NCBI GenBank assembly: GCA_002407845.1
Contig: DHPK01000026.1
Span: forward strand, 1 to 64,000
Source: Leptolinea sp. UBA5366
GTDB taxonomy: Bacteria > Chloroflexota > Anaerolineae > Anaerolineales > Anaerolineaceae
Direction: 5' to 3'
DNA length: 64,000 nt
The notes under the pieces are model-generated. The model was not told where the DNA came from and ran no database searches. It saw only the letters and a program-made list of their open reading frames with translations. Below are positions 52,696 through 59,865 of the stretch, one piece after another; within the stretch, counting starts at the first letter, position 1; every line of letters begins with the position of its first letter. A program made the translations under genes and the position numbers.

Positions 52696-54039
52696 ATGAA
52701 CAGCAGTGAAGAAATTTTATACAAAAAACCAGTCATCAAAGTAATCGGACTTGGCGGAGGCGGAGGAAATGCCGTCAATCGGATGATCGAGAAGAATTTT
52801 CTCGACGTAGAATTTATCGCTGCGAATACCGATAGTCAGGCGTTAAGAAACTGCAAAGCAACGAAAAAGATTCTGCTTGGTCCTGACACTGCGCAAGGAA
52901 TGGGCGCTGGCGGCAATCCGGAAAATGGCGAACGCGCCGCATTGGAAAGCGAAGCTGAAATTCGCAAAGCGCTGACTGGTGCTGATATTGTTTTCCTGGC
53001 TGCCGGCATGGGCGGCGGAACCGGCTCAGGCGCAATCAGTGTCGCTGCAAAAATCGCCCGTAAGATCGGTGCAGTCACAATTTCAATCGTTAACACCCCG
53101 TTTTCTTTTGAATCCGGGAAACGCATTACAAACGCACGCAACAGCCTGACAAAGCTGGCTGCTTATTCCGATACGCTGATCGCAATCCCGAATGATCAAT
53201 TGCTCAAGATCGTGCCAAAGCATCTGACGCTGAAAGAATCTTTTGAAATCGCTGACGATGTTCTGCGCCAGGGGATTTTGGGCTTATCCCAGCTGCTGAC
53301 CGGAACGGGCGAAATCAATGTTGACTTTTCTCATATCCGCAACATGCTGCTGAATGGGGGCGGTTCGCTGCTCTCAATCGGCTATGGCCGCGGCGAAGAA
53401 AAAGTTGCAAAGGCGATTTATCAGGCGCTAAACCACCCGCTGCTTGAACATCTGCCGATCGAGAATGCGACCGGCTTGATCGTCAACTTCACCGGCAATG
53501 ATGAACTTTCATTCGCCGAAGTGATGGAAGGCATGACAACACTGCAAAACCTGACGAATGGCAACGCAGAGCTGATCCCCGGACAGGTGATCGATAATAC
53601 AATGGCGGACGAGGTTCAGGTGATCCTGATCGTGACAGGGATCGCCTCCACCCCTTTAGAATCGCTGACCACTCCGGCAAAGGTCAGTTTGAGCAAACCG
53701 GAAGTCTTGGCTGATCCTGAACCTGTTTTGTTCCAGTTCCTGCCAGCTGACATTGAGACAAAAGAAGCCGAAGCAGAACCACAAAAACTACAGCCTGAAT
53801 TCTCCTATCAGCCTTTGATTCAGTCGATGGTCAAGAAGAATAAACCGGAAGCCGATATCAAAAAAGGTGCAGATTTCGGGAAATTGAACATTTCTCCCGC
53901 TGCGGACGCCGCTTTTGATACGCTGATGTCCCCGCTGGGACTGAGCGGCATCGACCCGGCATCCGTGAATTTCCTGCATGAAGAATCGAACATCAATCCG
54001 GATCTGGACATCCCGACATTTATTCGCCGCAAGATGTAA
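52696..54039 (+). CDS. ftsZ: FtsZ-type tubulin homologue with altered catalytic T7 loop
   Basis: 447 residues from ATG 52696 (GAGGT upstream). A longer frame begins inside the preceding gene. GTP-binding elements are intact: GLGGGGGNAVNRM near 18-30, the tubulin signature GGGTGSG at 106-112 (FtsZ usually has GGGTGTG), and Glu139 and Arg143 in TPFSFESGKR. The T7 loop, which completes the neighbour's active site, reads NVDFSHIRN: Asp210 is present, but His213 replaces the second Asp (Asp212 of E. coli FtsZ) needed for hydrolysis. A linker of about 110 residues and a conserved C-terminal peptide, DLDIPTFIRRKM, follow, so it should still bind FtsZ partners. No ftsA, ftsQ or mur gene is nearby. 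It may be a second FtsZ. Confidence 0.92.
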   Translation: MNSSEEILYKKPVIKVIGLGGGGGNAVNRMIEKNFLDVEFIAANTDSQALRNCKATKKILLGPDTAQGMGAGGNPENGERAALESEAEIRKALTGADIVFLAAGMGGGTGSGAISVAAKIARKIGAVTISIVNTPFSFESGKRITNARNSLTKLAAYSDTLIAIPNDQLLKIVPKHLTLKESFEIADDVLRQGILGLSQLLTGTGEINVDFSHIRNMLLNGGGSLLSIGYGRGEEKVAKAIYQALNHPLLEHLPIENATGLIVNFTGNDELSFAEVMEGMTTLQNLTNGNAELIPGQVIDNTMADEVQVILIVTGIASTPLESLTTPAKVSLSKPEVLADPEPVLFQFLPADIETKEAEAEPQKLQPEFSYQPLIQSMVKKNKPEADIKKGADFGKLNISPAADAAFDTLMSPLGLSGIDPASVNFLHEESNINPDLDIPTFIRRKM

Positions 54040-54081
54040 AATTAGCTTATGTGTATTGGCTTTTTCAGGAAAAAGGAAACG

Positions 54082-54303
54082 ATGTCAGAAGGAAATAATC
54101 TCGATAAAGTCTGTCAGGCGATTTACAGCGAACATCCCGAATTTCGCGGGATAAAGCCATCAGTCAGCCAGCAGAAATCAACCCAAACACTGCTGGTGTT
54201 TTCCCGGCAGCAAAAGACAGAAGACGGGTTCCCGCTCAGCGTGACCTTACGGGTCACAGTCGATGAGAACGGAAAAATTCTGAAAAAGTCAATTTCGAAG
54301 TAA
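54082..54303 (+). CDS. Small protein of unknown function after ftsZ
   Basis: 73 residues from ATG 54082, preceded by AAAAAGGAAACG. An ATG 33 bases earlier has no binding site. It is soluble and charged, with a predicted beta hairpin at the end (PLSVTLRVTVDENGKILKKS). It starts 42 bases after ftsZ and ends at a strong terminator, so it is the third member of the same transcript. No family recognised. Confidence 0.65.
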   Translation: MSEGNNLDKVCQAIYSEHPEFRGIKPSVSQQKSTQTLLVFSRQQKTEDGFPLSVTLRVTVDENGKILKKSISK

Positions 54304-54307
54304 AGTC

Positions 54308-54345
54308 AAAAAGGAGATCGCAAGAACGATCTCCTTTTTTTATCC
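54308..54345 (+). terminator. Rho-independent terminator of the ftsZ transcript
   Basis: AAAAAGGAGATCG pairs perfectly with CGATCTCCTTTTT around CAAGAA, followed by T residues, 5 bases after the stop at 54303. Confidence 0.93.
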
Positions 54346-54498
54346 TGAGGCTCGCTGCCAATAGGCGTAGCTGTCCGTTTTCACGTTTGAGCTTGATTCG
54401 GCGGGATCAGGGTTTAATTTTTATTTTCTTCTTTTAAGTCGAACCGTTCTTAAGTAAAGCCTTCTCTCCAGCAGAATCCCATGAGCCATCCAGCCGAT

Positions 54499-54945
54499 TT
54501 AATCGTTACTGAATTCATCCATCGGAAAATCGCGGACAAATTCCTTCACGCGATCCCTGATTGCATCCCTCACTGCCCGGATCTGCTGCAGTTTCTCTTC
54601 ATCATTGCCCTGAAACGTTGAAGGATCGGGAAAATTCCAGTTGAGATTCAGCTTAGAGGAAGGAAAGATTGGACATCGCTGGCCATTTGCTTGATCGCAA
54701 ACCTTGATGACGATGTCAAATCTTCGGCCTTCTTCATAAAAATCGAATACTGAATTGGTACCTTTATTTGAGAGGTCGAACCCTTCTTCCGCCATTGCAA
54801 TCTGAACCAATGGATTTATCGTCCCCGCTTCAATTCCGGCACTTTGTGCTGAAAAGCACCCCGTTCCAAAAAGGTTCAAGTACGTTTCCGCCATCTGACT
54901 TCTGGCACTATTATGAATACATACAAATAAAACGCTGAGAACCAT
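54499..54945 (-). CDS. Arsenate reductase, thioredoxin-coupled (low-Mr phosphatase fold)
   Basis: 148 residues. The P-loop CIHNSARS (Cys9, Arg15) is that of low-molecular-weight phosphatases. The additional redox pair Cys83 and Cys91 (VCDQANGQRC) is the one that distinguishes thioredoxin-dependent ArsC from true phosphatases. It reduces arsenate to arsenite. No arsR or arsenite exporter is adjacent, which is unusual, so an exporter elsewhere is expected. No clear terminator follows. Confidence 0.9.
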   Translation of the reverse strand: MVLSVLFVCIHNSARSQMAETYLNLFGTGCFSAQSAGIEAGTINPLVQIAMAEEGFDLSNKGTNSVFDFYEEGRRFDIVIKVCDQANGQRCPIFPSSKLNLNWNFPDPSTFQGNDEEKLQQIRAVRDAIRDRVKEFVRDFPMDEFSND

Positions 54946-55241
54946 TATGCCCTCGTTAAATCAGTAAAAGTAATTTCTAAATGTTTAACTATCCTGTGAA
55001 CAGCAATTTTTTCACTGGACATGAATATCTTAAACCAAATGGTGATTTTAATTCTCTCTCGGAAAATCGGATTGGATGCAGGGTTCGAATGCAGCAACTT
55101 GATCCAAATCATAGTATTCAGCCACGACCAGATTATAATCGGCAGTTGGATCGCTTTCCAAATCCATGAAGGCGCTCCCTATCACAGGCAATGCGCAGGT
55201 TTCTACCAATCCTTTTACATCTGAATAGCTATTATATAAAA
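54946..55241. other. Intergenic region between arsenate reductase and gyrA
   Basis: About 300 bases with only short unsupported frames. A T-loop-like GGTTCGAATGC at 55083 has no complementary arms and is not a tRNA. Nothing else seen apart from the gyrA terminator at its right edge. Confidence 0.55.
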
Positions 55242-55270
55242 AACTTCCCCATTAGGAAAATGGGGAAGTT
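55242..55270 (-). terminator. Rho-independent terminator of gyrA
   Basis: AACTTCCCCAT pairs perfectly with ATGGGGAAGTT around a 7-base loop. On the minus strand it is followed by TTTTTATATAAT. It lies 64 bases after the gyrA stop. Confidence 0.9.
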
Positions 55271-55333
55271 CAAATTTCAATCTGTCAGTCTGTCCAGCTT
55301 GGCAGGGCAATCCCTACCCGGAACAACTCAAGT

Positions 55334-57928
55334 TCAGTCCTCGTCCTCCGGTTCAGTCTCGGACGCGTCGTCGTCTTCTTCAAGATCGTCCGCTTCGTCC
55401 AGATCCTCTGCCAGCTCCTCTTCAAGCTCTTCAGCCATTTCAATTTCAGGCTCGAGATCGGTGCTTTCAGGGATCACATCGACCGGGATATCATCCGGGT
55501 CATTGCTGGTCACAGCTGCAACGGTGTCATCATCCGCCAGCCGCAGAAGGCGCACACCCCGCGCAGTTCGTCCATTGACCGGAATCGAATCGCCTTTCAG
55601 CCGGACAACGTGTCCGTAAGTCGTGATAAAGGTCACATCGTCATTCTCACGCAGAACAGTTGCAGAGATGACTTTTCCAGTCACGTGCAGCATCCGCTTG
55701 TTTGTGATCATCACACCGCTGGAAATTCTGCCGTGGGTTGGAATGTTTTTGACCGGGGTCCGTTTCCCGATGCCTTTTTCACCGACAACCAGCAGATAAT
55801 CTTCTTCCTTCGCCACATCAACAAATGCCAGCCGGTCACCAGCAGCGACTTTCATGCCGCGGACACCGCGCGCCTGCCGTCCCATCCGCCGCACCTTCGT
55901 CTCGTGGTAACGCAGTCCTTTTCCTGACTCAGTTGCCAAAATCACATAGCAGTCGCCATCCGTCTGCAGCACCCACTTCAAGTCATCATCTTCTTCCAGT
56001 CCAATTGCGATGATGCCATTCGTCCGCACATTCGCATAATCCGAAAGCGCATTGCGCTTGATCTTGCCCTTTGCGGTCACCATCACAAGATGAGCTCTCG
56101 GGTCGAATTCGGATACCGCGATTAATTCGGTAACTTTTTCATCCCCTTCAAGGTTGATAACGTTGACTACTGGTGTTCCTTTGTCCGTCCGGTTGCATTC
56201 CAGAATTCGATAAACTTTTTCGGAATAGACGCGGCCTTTATTCGTGAAGAACAGCATTGTATCGAGACTATTGGCAAAGACCAATTTCGACAATTCGTCT
56301 TCTTCCTTCAGCCCATGCCCGGCAACTCCGAGCGCCCCGCGGTTATAGGTGCGGTATACATCTGCATTGACTCTTTTGATGTAGCCACGCTCAGTCAGCG
56401 TCACGAAAACCGATCGGTCTTCGACCAGATCGCTCTCGGAAAGCGACTCGACTGCATCCGGTTCAATCGTTGTCCGGCGTGCATCTCCATACTTCTGGAG
56501 AATTTCATTATTCTCTTTTTCAACCACTTCAAGTTGCCGTTTCGGGTTGGCAAGCAGCTCTTCGAGCGATGCAATTTTCAGCGTGAGTTCTTTTTTCTCA
56601 TCCTCAATTTTCATGCGTTCCAAGGCTGCCAGCCGGCGCAGCTGCATTTCAAGGATTGCCTGAGCCTGAACTTCGCTCAGATTGAAGCGTTCAATCAATC
56701 CTGTCCGGGCTGAATCAGCATCCTGAGAGCCGCGAATGAGCGCAATGACCTCATCCAGATTCGCCAGTGCAATCAGCAGTCCATCCAGTATGTGTTCACG
56801 CTCTTTGGCTTTTCTCAGTTCAAACTGCGCCCGGCGCTGAACTACCACCAGCCGATGCTCAATAAACACAACCAACATCTTTTTCAGTGAAAGCATCAGC
56901 GGCTGATTGTCGACCAATGCCAGCATTTGTGCGCCAAAAGTGGATTGAAGCGGCGTATGTTTGTGTAACAGATTCAGCACCTGTCTCGGCTGCCCACTCT
57001 TTTTCAGTTCAATAACAACCCGCATCCCGGTGCGGTCCGATTCATCCCGCAAGTCATGGATCGCATCGATTTTCCCGCTGCGAACAAGCTCAGCAATGCG
57101 TTCAATCAGCGTAGTCTTGTTAACTTGATAAGGAATCTCGGTGATGATAATGTCATACCGGCCTGGGCGATTTTCTTCGACATGCGTTCGTCCGCGCACA
57201 ACAATTCTGCCGCGCCCGGTGGAATAGGCATTAGTGATGCCCTCTTTGCCGATGATGATACCGCCGGTCGGAAAATCCGGACCTTGCACAAAACGCATCA
57301 GATCTTCGACCGTAATGTTTTCGATATCGTCATAATTCTGAATTACATAGTTGAGCGCGTTCATAATCTCGGTGAGATTATGGGAGGGGATGTTTGTCGA
57401 CATCCCGACTGCGATCCCTGATGATCCATTCAGCAGCAGATTAGGAATTTTGGTCGGCATAACTAGCGGTTCTTGCAGCGAACCATCAAAGTTATCCATA
57501 AAGTCGACGGTATCTTTGTCGATATCCGCCAGCAGTTCGTCAGTGATCTGTGATGTCCGCGCTTCGGTATACCGCATCGCCGCCGGGGAGTCACCATCGA
57601 TTGACCCAAAGTTACCCTGACCATGAACGAGCGGGTAGCGCATGGAAAAATCCTGCGACAGACGCGCCATTGCGTCATAAATCGACTGGTCGCCATGCGG
57701 GTGATACTTTCCAAGCACTTCACCCACGATACGGGCTGATTTCTTATGGGGTCCATTCGAACGGATGCCCATATCCTGCATGGCAAACAAGATTCTGCGA
57801 TGAACCGGTTTGAGCCCGTCCCGAGCGTCCGGAAGTGCGCGTGAGACAATTACGCTCATAGCGTAATCGAGATACGCAATCCGCATCTGTTGATCTATAT
57901 CCACCAAATTTACATCGTCAGTCCGCAT
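55334..57928 (-). CDS. gyrA: DNA gyrase subunit A
   Basis: 864 residues. Active-site Tyr120 lies in AAMRYTEARTSQ. The N-terminal breakage-reunion domain and the C-terminal six-bladed beta-pinwheel (GRVYSEKVYRI, GKIKRNALSDY, GKGLRYHETKVRRMGRQ) are complete. The GyrA-box is a variant, GRQARGVRG. In the quinolone-contact region the sequence is HPHGDQSIYDA: the position of E. coli Ser83 is Gln81. The last 45 residues are almost all Glu, Asp and Ala, a strongly acidic tail. No gyrB is adjacent. It could be ParC-like, but the pinwheel favours GyrA. Confidence 0.95.
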   Translation of the reverse strand: MRTDDVNLVDIDQQMRIAYLDYAMSVIVSRALPDARDGLKPVHRRILFAMQDMGIRSNGPHKKSARIVGEVLGKYHPHGDQSIYDAMARLSQDFSMRYPLVHGQGNFGSIDGDSPAAMRYTEARTSQITDELLADIDKDTVDFMDNFDGSLQEPLVMPTKIPNLLLNGSSGIAVGMSTNIPSHNLTEIMNALNYVIQNYDDIENITVEDLMRFVQGPDFPTGGIIIGKEGITNAYSTGRGRIVVRGRTHVEENRPGRYDIIITEIPYQVNKTTLIERIAELVRSGKIDAIHDLRDESDRTGMRVVIELKKSGQPRQVLNLLHKHTPLQSTFGAQMLALVDNQPLMLSLKKMLVVFIEHRLVVVQRRAQFELRKAKEREHILDGLLIALANLDEVIALIRGSQDADSARTGLIERFNLSEVQAQAILEMQLRRLAALERMKIEDEKKELTLKIASLEELLANPKRQLEVVEKENNEILQKYGDARRTTIEPDAVESLSESDLVEDRSVFVTLTERGYIKRVNADVYRTYNRGALGVAGHGLKEEDELSKLVFANSLDTMLFFTNKGRVYSEKVYRILECNRTDKGTPVVNVINLEGDEKVTELIAVSEFDPRAHLVMVTAKGKIKRNALSDYANVRTNGIIAIGLEEDDDLKWVLQTDGDCYVILATESGKGLRYHETKVRRMGRQARGVRGMKVAAGDRLAFVDVAKEEDYLLVVGEKGIGKRTPVKNIPTHGRISSGVMITNKRMLHVTGKVISATVLRENDDVTFITTYGHVVRLKGDSIPVNGRTARGVRLLRLADDDTVAAVTSNDPDDIPVDVIPESTDLEPEIEMAEELEEELAEDLDEADDLEEDDDASETEPEDED

Positions 57929-57964
57929 TATTTGTTACTCTTTTCCTCGTAAAATATCCTATTA

Positions 57965-57973
57965 ATTATACCA
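57965..57973 (-). promoter_or_regulatory. Extended -10 promoter of gyrA
   Basis: Read on the minus strand TGGTATAAT fits the extended -10 consensus, 37 bases before the gyrA start codon. No -35 hexamer of quality lies 17 bases upstream. Confidence 0.6.
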
Positions 57974-58081
57974 TCCAGACGCCTTATCCGCCCTCCAGAC
58001 CGCTGATAGCGTGACGGGAACGGATAATCAGAAGAGCGGGCTGAAAATCCCTCAGGACACGTCAGGTTTTATAAAATTTCA

Positions 58082-58110
58082 TTGACACCTTGATTTGGTT
58101 CAGGTATGCT
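58082..58110 (+). promoter_or_regulatory. Promoter of the SRP RNA gene
   Basis: TTGACA at 58082-58087, 17 bases, TATGCT at 58105-58110. Transcription would start near 58116, exactly where the RNA's first paired segment begins. Confidence 0.85.
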
Positions 58111-58115
58111 TAAGG

Positions 58116-58235
58116 GGCGTTCGGGCGGGACCGGCGCGGCGGATACCAGCGAACCTTGTCAGGTCCGAGAGGAAGCAGCAATAAGGTGGATCATTCGGGC
58201 GCCGCCGGTAAACCTGTCCGAATGCAATTTTTTTT
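58116..58235 (+). ncRNA. ffs: Signal recognition particle RNA (4.5S type)
   Basis: About 115 nt. The conserved core GTCAGGTCCGAGAGGAAGCA is at 58158-58177, followed by GCAATAAGGTGG. It contains the asymmetric loop and a GAGA (GNRA) tetraloop that bind the Ffh M domain. The ends pair (GCGTTCGG at 58117-58124 with CCGAATGC at 58218-58225) and GGCGCGGCG/CGCCGCC forms the middle stem. The T run at 58228-58235 terminates it. It is the short form without an Alu domain. It lies directly upstream of an unrelated methyltransferase gene. Confidence 0.95.
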
Positions 58236-58254
58236 ACCCATTGGAAAAGGAAGC

Positions 58255-59148
58255 ATGTCAGAAAACGAATCCCCCGTCTTTTGTAATTACGATCAGTCAG
58301 ACTATCAGGAAGCTTTTTGGGGCGAAGGAAAAAGGGCGTATGAGGACGCCTGCGAAGTCATGGCGCTCGAACGCCTGATGCCCAAAACAGGGAAGCTTTT
58401 GCTGGAAATCGGCGCCGGAGCCGGAAGAAACACGCTGCGGTATCCCGGCTATGAAAAAATCGTATTGATGGATTACGCCCTGACGCAGATGCAGCAGGCT
58501 CAGGCACGGCTCGGCACCTCCGACCGCTTTGTATACGTAGCAGCCGATGTTTTTCATCTGCCATTCGCTGATGCACTGTTTGACGGCGCGACTATGATTC
58601 GGGTGCTCCATCATTTGAGTGAAATTGAACCGGCATTTGAAGAGATTCAGCGCGTGATGCAGACCCGTTCAACCTTCATTCTCGAATATGCTAACAAGCG
58701 CAATTTGAAAGCAATTCTGCGTTATCTGACCGGCAAACAAAAGTGGAACCCATTTTCACAAGAGAGGGTGGAATTTGTCGAATTGAACTTCAACAACCAC
58801 CCCGACATCGTCGAAAAAGGGCTTCAACAAAACAACTTTAAAGTTGAAAAAGTGCTGTCTGTTTCAAATTTACGCATCGGATCTCTGAAAAAGAAAGAGA
58901 ATCTGAATTGGATGCTGAAGCTTGAATCGCTGCTGCAGACCGCCGCTGCGCCTTTGAAAATCAGTCCGAGCGTCTTCATGCGCTGCCAGCAGACATTTGA
59001 CAAGCCGAATGCTCTTCAGCATGAGTTTTTCCGCTGTCCAAATTGCCAAAGTTACGAGATTGTCGAAGAAGATGTGCGGATCCATTGCCATGCCTGCGGA
59101 CGGGACTATCCGATTGTGGACGGCATTTACGACTTTCGATTGAAATAA
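58255..59148 (+). CDS. Methyltransferase with C-terminal Trm112-type zinc domain
   Basis: 297 residues from ATG 58255 (AAAAGGAAG upstream). The longer frame would start inside the SRP RNA. Class I SAM-binding motif LLLEIGAGAGRNTL near residue 50 and the later ATMIRVLHHLSEIEPAFEEI are typical of small-molecule methyltransferases. The C-terminal 40 residues are a zinc ribbon, FRCPNCQSYEIVEED and HCHACGRDYPIVDGIYDF, as in Trm112-like domains that activate partner methyltransferases. Here it is fused in cis. The substrate is unknown. Confidence 0.9.
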   Translation: MSENESPVFCNYDQSDYQEAFWGEGKRAYEDACEVMALERLMPKTGKLLLEIGAGAGRNTLRYPGYEKIVLMDYALTQMQQAQARLGTSDRFVYVAADVFHLPFADALFDGATMIRVLHHLSEIEPAFEEIQRVMQTRSTFILEYANKRNLKAILRYLTGKQKWNPFSQERVEFVELNFNNHPDIVEKGLQQNNFKVEKVLSVSNLRIGSLKKKENLNWMLKLESLLQTAAAPLKISPSVFMRCQQTFDKPNALQHEFFRCPNCQSYEIVEEDVRIHCHACGRDYPIVDGIYDFRLK

Positions 59149-59162
59149 ATTCAGGAGGATTC

Positions 59163-59513
59163 ATGACCATACCCGCTACCGAAACCGTCATTCTCATCAC
59201 AAGAAATGGGATGGGAAACGGTGACCCGGCATTGCAGCTCAAGCTAATCGACACCTACTTTAAACTGCTTAATGACAGCAATACGCTGCCTGCAGCGATC
59301 TGTTTTTATGCCGACGGAGTCAAATTGGCAGTTGAAGGGTCACCGGTTTTGGAATCCTTAAAAGCGCTGGAAGAAAAAGGCGTTCATTTGATTTTATGCA
59401 TGACTTGTTTGAATTATTATGAATTGAATGGTCAGGAAAAAGTCGGCATCGTCGGCGGCATGACCGACATTATTGAGGCTCAGTTCAAAGCAAGCAAGGT
59501 CATCTCGATTTAG
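59163..59513 (+). CDS. DsrE/YedF-like sulfurtransferase-family protein
   Basis: 116 residues from ATG 59163 (AGGAGG upstream). It matches the C-terminal DsrE-like domain of YedF proteins associated with selenium metabolism: ILITRNGMGNGDPALQLKLI, GVHLILCMTCLNYYELNGQE and KVGIVGGMTDIIEAQ. Cys in CMTC may be the sulfur- or selenium-carrying residue. The usual TusA-like N-terminal domain is missing. Fourteen bases after the methyltransferase, so probably one transcript. Confidence 0.88.
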   Translation: MTIPATETVILITRNGMGNGDPALQLKLIDTYFKLLNDSNTLPAAICFYADGVKLAVEGSPVLESLKALEEKGVHLILCMTCLNYYELNGQEKVGIVGGMTDIIEAQFKASKVISI

Positions 59514-59539
59514 CAGCTGCCGCGGAAATTAATATAAAA

Positions 59540-59588
59540 GATCCTCTTGAACCAGGTTAAATCTTGGTTCAAGAGGATCGCTTTTTTT
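59540..59588 (+). terminator. Rho-independent terminator after the YedF-like gene
   Basis: A perfect 15-bp stem (GATCCTCTTGAACCA with TGGTTCAAGAGGATC) around a 10-base loop, then GC and eight T. Converges on the metal ATPase operon. Confidence 0.94.
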
Positions 59589-59592
59589 TAGC

Positions 59593-59820
59593 TTATTTCA
59601 CCTGGGTCTTTTTCACATCATAGCCCAACGCCGTGATCGCCTTTTCGACATCTGCCACTGCAAGTTTTTCATCATCAAAATCAAATTTCACCTTGCTCGA
59701 ATTGAACATCACGCTGACACTGTCTTTTTCGACATGATTCATTGCCTTGACTGCATTTTCAATCTTTAGCACGCAAGACGGGCATGTCAATGTATCCAAT
59801 TGAATCGTTGCTTTTTTCAT
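59593..59820 (-). CDS. Heavy-metal-associated (HMA) domain protein
   Basis: 75 residues, a single ferredoxin-like HMA domain. Metal ligands are Cys13 and Cys16 in LTCPSCVLK (the usual motif is GMTCxxC; here DTLTCPSC). It ends ITALGYDVKKTQ, as in copper chaperones. It is the last gene of the ATPase operon and probably delivers metal to the ATPase, which lacks such a domain at its own N-terminus. Confidence 0.92.
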   Translation of the reverse strand: MKKATIQLDTLTCPSCVLKIENAVKAMNHVEKDSVSVMFNSSKVKFDFDDEKLAVADVEKAITALGYDVKKTQVK

Positions 59821-59865
59821 AATCTCACCTCTCTCCTGACCATATAAATTCAGATAATCTCAATC

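Noticed and set aside
55078..55098. Possible tRNA T-loop (GGTTCGAAT)
   Set aside because: Flanking bases do not form a T-stem and no anticodon or acceptor arm can be drawn.
55334..55468. Serine-rich low-complexity protein on the plus strand opposite the gyrA end
   Set aside because: It is the antisense of the acidic GyrA tail; serine runs arise from the Asp/Glu codons.
58156..58254. Start of the Trm112 methyltransferase inside the SRP RNA
   Set aside because: The codons are the conserved SRP RNA core; the ATG at 58255 has a binding site and matches the domain start.
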